Positions 46,145 through 56,039 of a stretch of 64,000 bases of DNA are shown piece by piece (the first letter of the stretch is position 1; the number at the start of each line of letters is the position of its first letter). Under the pieces are notes generated by a model. That model was not told where the DNA came from, made no database searches, and saw only the letters and a list, made by a program, of their open reading frames with translations. Source of the DNA: Caprella mutica (Eukaryota; Arthropoda; Malacostraca; Amphipoda; Caprellidae); contig CANNZV010002481.1 in NCBI GenBank assembly GCA_947561585.1, forward strand, positions 32,365-96,364, in the 5' to 3' direction. A program made the position numbers and the translations under genes.

Positions 46145-48871
46145 TCAGACGTTGATTTTGATGTGGGTCAAGACCATGATGAAGATGCTGATGATCATCA
46201 CACTGTCGGCTGATGCCAGTCTGCTCACCCCGTTCATTCCCCTGGCGTTACAACCAGTGCCAGTACAGGAACACGCTTCTATTGTCTCCGTACCTGTGGA
46301 TAGATACAAGGGACTTGAAGAAACAGTTCGACAGGAAAGTGACTTCAAAGTAACGATTTTAGTGGGGGTTTGACGTCTGCATCAGCCATATCGCTGATGT
46401 CAAAATGAAATTAAATGCAAGGGACTGGAAGAAGCAGTCAGAGAGGAAAGTGGCTCCATGAACAAAGTCACCTACCACCGTCGGTGACAATGTTCATGTA
46501 TGCAGAAAAGCTACTCCGTGAATGTAGTCACTTACCATGAATGTGACGAAAAGGGACACAAGCACCGGTGGCTGCACTCACGGATGGAAGAGGAAAATGA
46601 AGAGGTGATAGTAAATGAAGCCTACGAGTCTACCTAACCCAAAATCCAAGAGGGAAATGAAGAGGTGATGGTAAATGAAGCCTTCGAGACTATCTAACAC
46701 AAAATTTAAGACCTCGTAGTTGAAGAGCATAACCCTAGCGCTACTCTAAAACTGTAAGTAGTGTTAAAAATGAATGATAAACATGATAAAAAGACAATTC
46801 AAATTTCAACTGTGCAGGACCAAAAGGACGCCACTCCCCTTTTCTTCCATTCACCACTCAGTGCTCACCATTTCTCATGGTGAAGCAGGCGTCCGTTATA
46901 GGGTCTAGCTTGGCTTCAGGATTATCAGCCTCTGTAGTGTCCACCATTTTGCCGCAGTAAAGACTCATGTACAGAGGCTGGTCTGTGGGGAAAAAGGAGG
47001 GTAAGAAACTAATTATCGGATGTTTACAAGTTCTAGATCATTCAAGAGAATTATATACGGGTAAGGCTCGTACAACGAACGCTTTTCACCTTCATTGGCG
47101 TTTCTTTGAATTGCTGTTAAAGAAAACTTACAAAGGTAAAATCCTCAACTGAACAAATTCTCCGTCTGTATAGCAACCAGTAGATCTGCATAGCGACCTC
47201 TTTTTCAAGTACATATACTGTCCGTTGTACGAGCTTTATCTGCAATAATTATTATAATTAAGGGGATTCATAACTCACTCCTGATGTCATATTGCACCCA
47301 TTTGATGCAGGTACTATCGGGCTCACAGGTGTGAGGACTGCAAACCTTTTTCTCACACTGAATTTCCAAGTCAGTTACGTTTGGTGGATCGTCCATAGGT
47401 TCTGAAAGAAAATGGTACATTTTAAAGGTCCTCTCCAGGCTCCGGGAAAAAGGATTGAGTTTATTACATAATATTATAGAACTAAGGTCTACGATCATTA
47501 TTCCGCAAACCGCATACAATTCGGTTCAGTATATATTTTATTATTTGCTTTTAGATTTTTTTAATAGTCTGTGAGCAACAATTGAGCGAATCACTAACCT
47601 GACGCTGAGAAAGAAGATTGATTGTAAAATTATATTTTAAAACAAAAAATTCATTTCTGGCCTTCGTTTAAGATATTAATTGTTTCCTAAAGTATATAAA
47701 CGTTTCTATAATAATTTTATCCGATTTGATATCTTTACACGAATATTAAATAGATTTATTAAAACTAATACCTAGTTGACAATCAAAACAAATGGTGTAC
47801 ATTCTTCTTCTTCTGACTGAAAATTAGAAAGTCGGAAGTAAAATAGGTTTTGTAGAGTTTTGATTATAAAAATCTTTAAAAGCATTTAAAATTAAAAATA
47901 CGGTATCAAATTTTATGCGATTTGCAGCAAAATGATAAGAAACATTAACCTCGTTGATTTAAGAAATAAAAAATTTGCTCGGACGGGACCTTTAAAGGAA
48001 GACTGAGAAAGACGGTGCATTTTAAAGGGAGATGAAGGACACTCACCTGTCAGAATGAAGGACACTCACCTGTCAGAATGAAGGACACTCACCTGTCAGA
48101 ATGAAGGACACTCACCTGTCAGAATGAAGGACACTCACCAGTCAGAATGAAGGACACTCACCAGTCAGAATGAAGGACACTCACCTGTCAGAATGAAGGA
48201 CACTCACCTGTCAGAATGAAGGACACTCACCAGTCAGAATGAAGGGCTCGTAGCAAGGTCTGTCTTCGGGGATTTTTTCACATCCTATCGTTGTAGCGTT
48301 AGCGTTCTTCAGCCACGAAAACATGAAACATTCGTTAACTGGGGAGAAACCCTAGAATTATTATTAGATAGGAACAATAATTCCCTATTATAAAACAGCT
48401 AATACTATTTACTTTAACCCTATCGCTACCGGTGGGATAATATGTCCCAAAATTCATAGGATCATTTGTCCCAATGGTGTTTCCCAGGGGGTCAATATAG
48501 CCCACTGGTATTTTTCTATTAGTCTACATTTTCTGCTAATTTGTTCTGTTAAAGTTGAAAGGTTATGTTTATATTTATTTATAACTTACATCATTAAAAT
48601 GCAATATATTCTATATGTATATTTGATATATGGACCGTGTCCAACCCAAGTAATTTGGATTCTTTTTTACATGATCAAAAATGTCGAGCTGTCCGATAAC
48701 TCGAAACTTACCCTACCTAGAGAAAACAGATTTCACAATGTTTAAATTTATAAAAAAATTCTATAGATTCTCAGCTCATGTTTACTCACATTCAATCTGC
48801 TGCGTGCTGAGCACTAGCAAAGACACTACAAAGAGTGTGGCTAGTAGCCTGGGTATAGTTACGCTAGGCAT
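46145..48871 (-). CDS. Ly6/uPAR-like GPI-anchored surface protein, complete, 5 exons
   Basis: Exons in transcript order: 48790-48871, 48231-48338, 47279-47401, 46869-46982, 46145-46293; 576 nt, 191 residues plus TGA, all GT-AG and in frame. Residues 1-26 are a signal peptide (RLLATLFVVSLLVLS). The ectodomain has eleven cysteines: 31, 47, 56, 79, 84, 89, 95, 114, 137, 150, 152 and then Cys157-Asn158 in ACSCTGTGCN, the closing signature of three-finger Ly6/uPAR domains (twelve cysteines counting 157). N-glycosylation motifs are present (NAT, NVT, NGT). The last 18 residues are hydrophobic (MIISIFIMVLTHI), fitting a GPI signal. Probable extracellular role unknown. Two short Ly6-type units or one long one cannot be decided by eye. 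Confidence 0.85.
46367..46857. mobile_element. GTTTAACGTC repeat family copy filling Ly6-like intron 4
   Basis: Head GGGGGTTTGACGTCTGCATC, middle AGAGGAAAATGAAGAGGTGA, tail TTCTTCCATTCACCACT. It takes up about 85% of the 575-bp intron and stops about 11 bp from the exon 4 coding edge. A fragment of the same family (GGGACTTGAAGAAACAGTTC) also lies at 46308-46345. Confidence 0.7.
47421..47996. mobile_element. AAAGGTCCTCTCC inverted-repeat element, copy B
   Basis: Close match over its length to copy A at 5318-5908, including TCTACGATCATTATTCCGCA and AACAAATGGTGTACATTCTT. It lies in Ly6-like intron 2, about 20 bp upstream of the exon 3 acceptor. Similar sequences (GGTRCATTTTAAAG) flank both ends. 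Confidence 0.8.
48030..48240. repeat. 23-bp minisatellite containing the exon 2 splice donor, 9 copies
   Basis: Unit GACACTCACCTGTCAGAATG AAG (plus strand). On the coding minus strand each unit reads TTCATTCTGAC(A/T)G, then GTGAGTGTCC. The copy next to the exon is the true 5' splice site of Ly6-like exon 2; the other eight lie downstream in the intron, each with a full GTGAGT. Confidence 0.92.
48414..48520. mobile_element. Possible piggyBac-like element end
   Basis: TTTAACCCTATCGCTACCGG then GGGATAATATGTCCC, followed by CATTTGTCCCAATGG and CAATATAGCCCACTGG. A TTAACCC tip fits TTAA-targeting transposons, but no partner end was found. Confidence 0.3.
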
Positions 48872-49054
48872 AACTAGAACTATATTATTATGGTTACTAG
48901 AACTATATTAGTTACTATAAAAAACTATGGTTAAATTAAGGTGTCTAGAAAAATTATATCAGGGACTCAGGGTATGATAATGTCCACCTAGAAATTAGAT
49001 CTTTCTATTATATAGCTAAGCTTTAATAATTCGTAAAAAAATCCCTAATCTATA

Positions 49055-49211
49055 TAGGCTAAATTCTGAATCAGTGGACAGTTTCACATTTTCGTTCACG
49101 TAAAATGAATTACATGATAATAATTAAAATGAAGAACTAAACTATAATTATTATATAATTCTTAACATGATCGAAGATGCGAAATTGTCCAATGTTTCGG
49201 GATTTAGCCTA
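49055..49211. mobile_element. GGGTAAG-type MITE, diverged
   Basis: TAGGCTAAATTCTGAATCAG and CAGTTTCACATTTTCG at left; CGAAGATGCGAAATTGTCCA and TTTAGCCTA at right. A fragment of the GTTTAACGTC family follows directly (49214-49312). Confidence 0.7.
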
Positions 49212-50019
49212 TAATTAAATACAAGGGACTCCAGGAAGCAGTCAGAAAGTACAGTGACTCATGAACAATGTTTCATAAGCTCATGGATGCAGAAAAGCTA
49301 CTCTGTCAAAAGTCACTTTGAGAACACGTTATTCTTGACTGGCAAGTACACTAGTTGCAAATATTGATACTAAAGTAACGAGTTATTCATTTTTGACGGG
49401 CAGGTACACCAGTAGAGACACTTTCCCACTACGTTCAGCACACCACTGACTGCAATATCCCTTTGTTATCAGAGATAAGCGCTATCAGTGGCAAGATAGA
49501 TGTACATTATATTTATAATGCGTTATCTAATTAAATTAGAATGTGATGCAATTTTGATCCGGGAAAGGGGGGTTAAGATTGGGGGGGGGGGGGGGGGAAT
49601 AAGTTGGCCCGGGGAGTTAAGAGATTGGGGAAGGGGGGGGGGGGTCTTATTTGTTTCCTTTATTAAATTAATGTAAGTACATTTTTAGTTAGATATATAG
49701 GTATTAAAGTGAAAACTTACCTGGTGTTTATCATTTTCTGTAATAAAAAAAAGGTATATTTCATATAACTTAAATTTTCAACTTTGAAGAATTTAAGTTA
49801 GGTAAAGATTTAGAATTCATTCAATTGAAGAATTTAGATTTTCATTTTTTTTCTAAATCTCTATTTTTTCCTTTAATGATGATATAAAATGTTAGAGTGA
49901 AATTAAAGAGTTAAATCATTATATATCATTTATTTGAAATAAGATGACAGAGTCTATAGCAGTACATAAGAGTATTAGTGACCTATGTGCATTGTCATAG
50001 ATCTGAAGAAACTAGTACA

Positions 50020-50256
50020 TGGGGTGAGTCATGAGTTAGTGAACGGTGCCACATTATCGATCAAATAAGATTTATAAAATGAATAGGTATTTTAATTATC
50101 ATCATGGTATCATGGATACTAATTAAAACAAAGGTAAATTATACATTTTTGTATCCATGATACCGAGGTATCATGTATACCAATTAAAATAACGAGTTAC
50201 TTTTTTTCTAATATGATCGATAATGTGGAACTGTTCGATAACTCGGCACTTACCCC
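50020..50256. mobile_element. GGGTAAG-type MITE with nested ATCATGGATACC palindrome
   Basis: TGGGGTGAGTCATGAGTTAG at left, CGATAACTCGGCACTTACCC at right. The interior has ATGGTATCATGGATACTAAT, TTTGTATCCATGATACC and GGTATCATGTATACCAATTA. Confidence 0.8.
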
Positions 50257-50970
50257 ACTAATCAATAAACTGAAAGTGCAAGACACATCAACGCTAAATA
50301 GATCAAAAAAGTGATTACCGTATAGTTAAGCAGGGGAAAAGTAGTAGTGGTCTATGAGCACATACACCACTACTACTTTTCATGCCTTTTCATTCAGTCA
50401 CACGCATGTACATCACTAATAGTTTAAAGGGGCTATTTACAAAATGATTGCAGCATTTTGGTCCTGAATATTGCTGAGTACCTACGTCATGACATGGCAA
50501 GAAAGGTTAGGCCTAAGGTATGAGAGGATATTTTCTTGATTTTAAGAGCACCGTTTGAGGTATTCAATTTTTTGAAGAATAAAAAAATTGGAAATTTTTG
50601 AAGAAAAAATGTTGAATTTATTTTTTGAAATATAAAAAAAATCTGATTTTTTTTAAATTTAGGAATTTTTTTTGAGCCGTGGAATTATGTAAAACCTGTA
50701 AGGATTAGGTTGATCATGTATAAATTTGTTTCAAATATCAAAAAATGTAAACTCCACAAACGGTGTTCTTAAAACAGAAGAATATTTAAATTATTTAAGA
50801 CTTCATCATGCGTCACACAATACATACATTATTTTAATAAAATATATATTTATTTATATAAATTTCATATCTTTAACTAAGGTGCATTAACTAGATAGTA
50901 ACTAGAACAATTTGAATAAAATTGCGACAACTAGTTTGTGAACCGTGTAAAAATAACAAAAAAAAAGAAT

Positions 50971-51192
50971 TAGGGAATGTTCCAAGTTATCGAACAGTTA
51001 CACATTTTCAATCATATAAGAATTTCTTTTATAAATATTTTAATTCTTAGTTGGATCTTTATTTCCATTGGTATCCATGATACCTGCAGGTATCATGGAT
51101 ACCAATGGAGAAAACGAGTTGAATAATAATAAAATAATAATTCTTATATGATCGAAAATGTGGAACTGTTCGATAACTCGGAACTTACCCTA
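50971..51192. mobile_element. GGGTAAG-type MITE with perfect nested palindrome
   Basis: TAGGGAATGTTCCAAGTTAT at left; TGTGGAACTGTTCGATAACT CGGAACTTACCCTA at right. The centre (about 51065-51112) is CCATTGGTATCCATGATACC TGCAGGTATCATGGATACCA ATGG, an exact palindrome around CTGCAG. Confidence 0.88.
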
Positions 51193-51499
51193 CATGATTA
51201 TAAATTTCTCCAATAAATATGGTTTCTAATAAACATCTAATACATGGACGTAATTATTTCAATTCATTACACAAATATGAAGAAAGTTATATATCATCAA
51301 TAAACAATTTATTATATTTTAAAATGAAATTAAATTATTAAACTAAAAAAAATCTATCAAAATTTCTGTTAACAAAAAACTATCACAGATATTAACTAAA
51401 ATATAAACCAATGTTAGAATGCTATTTGTCTCTTTAGTGTAAATACTCTATTATTTATAGCTTTTTGGTCGAATAATTCCAAATTATGGTTCGTATATC

Positions 51500-51622
51500 C
51501 TCTACGGGAAGTTAAAATTTAAATGGTAGTCCAATTTACAACAGTTTGGGCCCAAGAGACGCCCCATCCCCTTCTCCTCCATTCACCACAGACAGCTTCA
51601 GGATAGAGCCCCTGGGATCCTG
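51500..51622. mobile_element. GTTTAACGTC repeat family, 3' end only
   Basis: GTCCAATTTACAACAGTTTG GGCC to GACAGCTTCAGGATAGAGCC then CCTGGG; the head is missing. Confidence 0.6.
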
Positions 51623-51895
51623 AGTTTTAGTCGTCAATTTCTATACAATCCGGGTTTTCTACTTTTTACCGGTCCAGTTTACTTTTTCCGGACCGTAAAA
51701 GTTGACGGGACACTCCGAAGAAACAGGTACCCATGTCACCAAGTGGGCCCACTAAATCCCAAACCCCCGTCTGCTGTCCCTGTTTTATTTTATTCCTCCT
51801 GGTTGGCCACAAAATAAGCCCGTACTGAATCCCGTCTTCAGTCCCCTAATTTTTCTTTTCCGGTCTTTTCCTCTTTTCTAAGCCACATGCATGAT
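51623..51895. other. Unexplained higher-GC stretch
   Basis: Noticeably richer in G and C than its surroundings, with TTACCGGTCC, TTTTTCCGGACCG and AAGTGGGCCCACT. No open frame with splice sites on either strand, no tandem structure. It may be part of an unrecognised transposon. Confidence 0.4.
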
Positions 51896-51968
51896 ATGAA
51901 GACAAAGAAAGAGTAGCGAGTGTGATAGAGTTAACAGTGCAAAGGCGAAGCTAAAACACACACAACTA

Positions 51969-52337
51969 GAATTATTATATAATAATATATTAATAATTAT
52001 TATATACCTACTATAATATATCATAATTATTATATACCTACTATAATATATCATAATTATTATATACCTACTATAATATATCATAATTATTATATACCTA
52101 CTATAATATATCATAATTATTATATACCTACTATAATATATCATAATTATTATATACCTACTATAATATATCATAATTATTATATACCTACTATAATATA
52201 TCATAATTATTATATACCTACTATAATATATCATAATTATTATATACCTACTATAATATATCATAATTATTATATACCTACTATAATATATCATAATTAT
52301 TATATACCTACTATAATATATCATAATTATTATATAC
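51969..52337. repeat. 30-bp AT-rich minisatellite, about 12 copies
   Basis: Unit CATAATTATTATATACCTAC then TATAATATAT, nearly identical between copies. Since 30 is a multiple of three, it reads as a long fake minus-strand frame of a ten-residue repeat. Confidence 0.94.
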
Positions 52338-52399
52338 CAAACACACAACAGAGATGTGCTGGTGTATTACAACACCAAGTAAACTTTTCTAGTCAGAAA

Positions 52400-52562
52400 T
52401 AGGCTTTATTCTGAGCTATCGGACAGTTCCACATTTTCGATCATATCGGAAAAAAATTATAAAACTTTTATTTGAATTGATATCCAATTAATTATACTAT
52501 ACATTTTATCGTCTTACATGGTCGAAAATGTGAAACTGTCCGATAACTTCGAACTTATCCTA
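52400..52562. mobile_element. GGGTAAG-type MITE
   Basis: TAGGCTTTATTCTGAGCTAT then GGACAGTTCCACATTTTCGA at left; ATGTGAAACTGTCCGATAAC at right. Confidence 0.82.
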
Positions 52563-52617
52563 GGTATTTAAAAAAATAATTTTTAGAATTTTGTACATTT
52601 TAAAGAAGAGTTCAAAT

Positions 52618-52785
52618 TCATGACGTCAAAAAGCTACTTTGATGTGAAAAAAGCTACTTTGATGTCAAAAAGCTACTTTGATGTCAAAAAGCTACTTTGA
52701 TGTCAAAAAGCTACTTTGATGTCAAAAAAGCTACTTTAACGTCATAAAGCTATTTTGACGTCATCAAGCTACTTTGACGTCAAAG
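52618..52785. repeat. 17-18-bp minisatellite, about 10 copies
   Basis: Unit AAAAAGCTACTTTGATGTC, drifting to TTTGACGTCA at its edges. Confidence 0.88.
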
Positions 52786-53035
52786 TAGACACATTAGTGT
52801 TCTAATTGGTCAGTGAGGAAGATGACTTGCATAATTTAGTATTATTGATATTGCTTGACTTTTAAATCAAAATAAATTAGGCTAAAAGAAGCAAAAGCTT
52901 TGAAATTTCTTTTAAATTATTTAGTGATGGAAGTGATTAACTTTAATGTAAATAAATAACCCATCTAGTTACTTAATATACAATAGTGGCTTTATGTTAA
53001 TTTTGAATTGGATTATTTTGATTATATGGATAGTT

Positions 53036-53320
53036 AGGAAATTCCCACAAAAGTTTAAAAATTTCCACAATTTCTATGGGAGTTCCCACAAAATTGATTA
53101 AATTTCCACAATTTCTATGGAAATTCCCACAAAAGTTATAAAAATTTCCACAATTTCTATGGGAGTTCCCACAAAATTGATTAAATTTCCACTATTTCTA
53201 TGGGAGTTCCCACAAAAGTTATAAAATTTTCACAATTTCTATGGGAGTTCCCACAAAAGTTATAAAATTTTCACAATTTCTATGGGAGTTCCCACAAAAG
53301 CATCAAAGTTCCACAATCCT
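53036..53320. repeat. About 42-bp degenerate minisatellite, 6-7 copies
   Basis: Unit GTTCCCACAAAAGTTATAAA then ATTTCCACAATTTCTATGGGA; some units carry TTGATTAAATTTCC instead. Intergenic. Confidence 0.85.
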
Positions 53321-54200
53321 ATTAGCTATAAATTAATGAATTACTATTAGAATACACATAGCCGGAACACTTAATTATTTATATAACTGGTTATTATTAT
53401 TTTAGATAGAGTTGCAACAATTACCATGCTATACATTTTCTTAACAAACATGTCGAATGGAAGACGGGTACAATGTATTTTAAGAATAATGAGACTTTTC
53501 TAAATAATCAACTATTTAGTTCTACATACATTTCTCTGACTAAGGTACAACTGTGATAAAGTAAACCAATATTTACTTTCTGAAGTTTTAACTCCCAATC
53601 TTTTCACGAGCATTTTACAATTTTTCAAAAAAATTAAATTTTCAAAAAAATGTTTTTCAAATTTTTCAAAAAATATTTTTCAATTTTTTTTCAATTTAAA
53701 AAAAATCAAATTGTTCTAAATTTACTTTTTTATCCATTGGTTTGCTTTATCCAGTTCAAGATCTAAATTGATTATCTAATACGATGAACTTATATTCTAG
53801 AATCGGAGAAACAAAAAAAAATATTCAAAATTAAATTCTACATACCTACTTGTCATTTAATTTATCTTTTAAAATTAAATACTATATAATATACGGATGA
53901 TATAACTTCTAAATAAACAACTTGATAAAGAGTTCATTCTTAATTATTTACAAACATATTATGCTTTTAAGAACAATTGATTATTATTTGCCTTTATTTA
54001 TTTATATACTTCAAATGCACATCGAGTCAACGGTAATGTGGAGCTGTCTATACTGTGAAAAATGTCCACTAAATTATGAACTATGTACAAAAAACTCAAA
54101 ATAAAACTAAACAAAAAATTAAATGTCTTTAAGCAGAACTAAAAATAGAGAATTGTTTTTTTTTACAAAGACACATTTTTTCACAAAAAAAATTAAACAC

Positions 54201-54398
54201 TAGGGCCAGTTCCGAGTTATTGACCTGTTCTCCATTTTCGATCATATTAAAAATATATAATAATTAACTATTATTTCCATTGGTGTCTATGCTACCGGCA
54301 AGTATCATGGATACCAATCAAAATTAAATATTAACTATTATATATTTTCTTCTATGATCGAAAATGTGGAACAGTCCGATAACTTGGACCTTACCCTA
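54201..54398. mobile_element. GGGTAAG-type MITE with nested palindrome
   Basis: TAGGGCCAGTTCCGAGTTAT at left; GATCGAAAATGTGGAACAGT and CCTTACCCTA at right; central CATTGGTGTCTATG and AGTATCATGGATACCAAT. Confidence 0.82.
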
Positions 54399-54874
54399 TA
54401 TTTAAACATTCCAACAAGCTACCAATACCATCATTCTAAATAGCTTTTATTTAATATTAAGAAGAAAAAGTTCTTTTTCAAACGCTACAAAGAGCATTTT
54501 CCCATCAATATGAAGGATGGTATCGATACCTTATTGAGAGACTACACAATTCTAAATACTCATTTTAACCTACATACAAGAAGTTCTAGAACACTTATCT
54601 GCTAAATGTGTAGTTATTGCACATATCTAATAGTGATTGTGTAGTTTGTACACATGTCTACACACATCCATCATGGCTTTGACACACCCAAGTGAATAAG
54701 TTAATAGTTTTAGAAAAGTGAGTTGAAACATTATGTAAGTCACAGACTTCCAACAATATAAAGTGGATTCGAAAATAAGATCTGATAAATACTCAATAGC
54801 CAAAATATGACACAGTAGCCAATAGCAAGTTAAAGATTCTTTTCAGTGCACCGTGTCATTGAAACTACTCGTTA

Positions 54875-54990
54875 TTTTGATTGGTATAGGTATCACGGAT
54901 ACCAACTCGTTATTTTAATAAGTATATATATTACTAAATTGGTATCCATTATACCTGCAGGTATCATGGATACCTCTTAAAATAACGAGT
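54875..54990. repeat. ATCATGGATACC palindrome, stand-alone pair
   Basis: CGTTATTTTGATTGGTATAG with ATCACGGATACCAACTCG, then TTGGTATCCATTATACCTGC and AGGTATCATGGATACC. Flanked by ACTCGTTATTTT and AAAATAACGAGTT, which extend the palindrome. Confidence 0.65.
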
Positions 54991-55479
54991 TGTTTCAATC
55001 TTCTTATCGAAAACTAGAGGTCTTCTTAACATGTCATCGGCTTTTGTTTATTTACCCTATAATATTTTTTAATAAAAATTAGGTAGCTATACATTACAGT
55101 GAAAAAAATAAAAGTTTAATATTCCATAGAGTGAAGACACTTAGCAAGTCTGTAATTCTAAATAAGATATTGACTTGTATCACTAGCGATATATTCTTAG
55201 AAGATAGCTAGGTAAAACAATAGGAGTTAATAATTACCAGTATTGAATATTGTGATCCATTGTGTGATAGCTACTCTTATTTAAAATATATTAATAGGGA
55301 ATCATATACTATTATGAACGTTTATAATATAATGTGTAAAGTTTAAGTATCAAGATGTTACTATATTTTGAAAGTAAAATTGAGACATTTTAGATTGAGA
55401 ATCTGAATTTTAGCCTATCATTAATGTATCCTGAGATAGTTGAACAGTTGACTATTTGAAAGGAATGAACAGTATTGAT

Positions 55480-55645
55480 CATCTGTGTTGAATATAAGTG
55501 TTCAAAAAGCAATATGGATTGATATCAATAATGAAAAGCATAAACATCAGTTAACCAAGTATGGAACCTTGTGGTACCCCACGAGCAACATCTTCGTAAG
55601 ACAGCTGTGAGAGTTTGACTTTTGAAACATAACCTTGTTCTACCT
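55480..55645 (-). pseudogene. Non-LTR retrotransposon reverse transcriptase fragment
   Basis: Minus strand reads YVSKVKLSQLSYEDVARGVP then QGSILG, a stop, and LMFMLFIIDINPYC. GVPQGSILG followed by a LLF-x-INDI-like stretch is a conserved block of LINE reverse transcriptases just before the catalytic aspartates. The stop replaces the usual proline. The fragment is too short to assign a clade. Confidence 0.7.
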
Positions 55646-56039
55646 TATATAACATAAATCTATGATATAAACAATAAAAATTTAAGGAAGATCTTCCTCA
55701 GCATCCTAATTCTTCGTATTAATAATTAAATAAGAAAACTGAATGCATTACCAGTGCCCCTACTCCATATATCAAACTTTTCATCCGGCAATATGCTCCC
55801 TAGCTACATTCACCAGTAAAGCTACTTCTGGACACTTATTCCAAATATACTGCACAAAAAGAAAGGCTTTCCAGGAATACAATTCTCTATACACGACCAA
55901 TACAAGTAACTCAATCGATGAAGACAGTCTGTTCTGCCGCCTTATTCATCAAGCTAGGACTAACTCCAGAGCAAGTTCCTGAAATCCCTCCACTACCTCA
56001 CCACTTGTGTTTAACTTCATCTAGGTGATAGAGTGATGT

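Larger units (their letters stand above)
53330..55440. other. Intergenic AT-rich region
   Basis: Holds the MITE at 54201-54398 and the palindrome at 54875-54990. A run of TTTTTCAAAAAAT-type low-complexity sequence lies at 53610-53720. No gene found. Confidence 0.5.

Noticed and set aside
51878..52348. 156-codon minus-strand frame repeating YIIIMIYYSR
   Set aside because: Product of the 30-bp AT-rich array; identical repeats, no signal of selection or gene structure.
55743..55982. 79-codon plus-strand open frame near the glypican 3' end
   Set aside because: It overlaps the expected glypican 3' UTR, has no recognisable domain and lacks codon bias like that of the confirmed exons.
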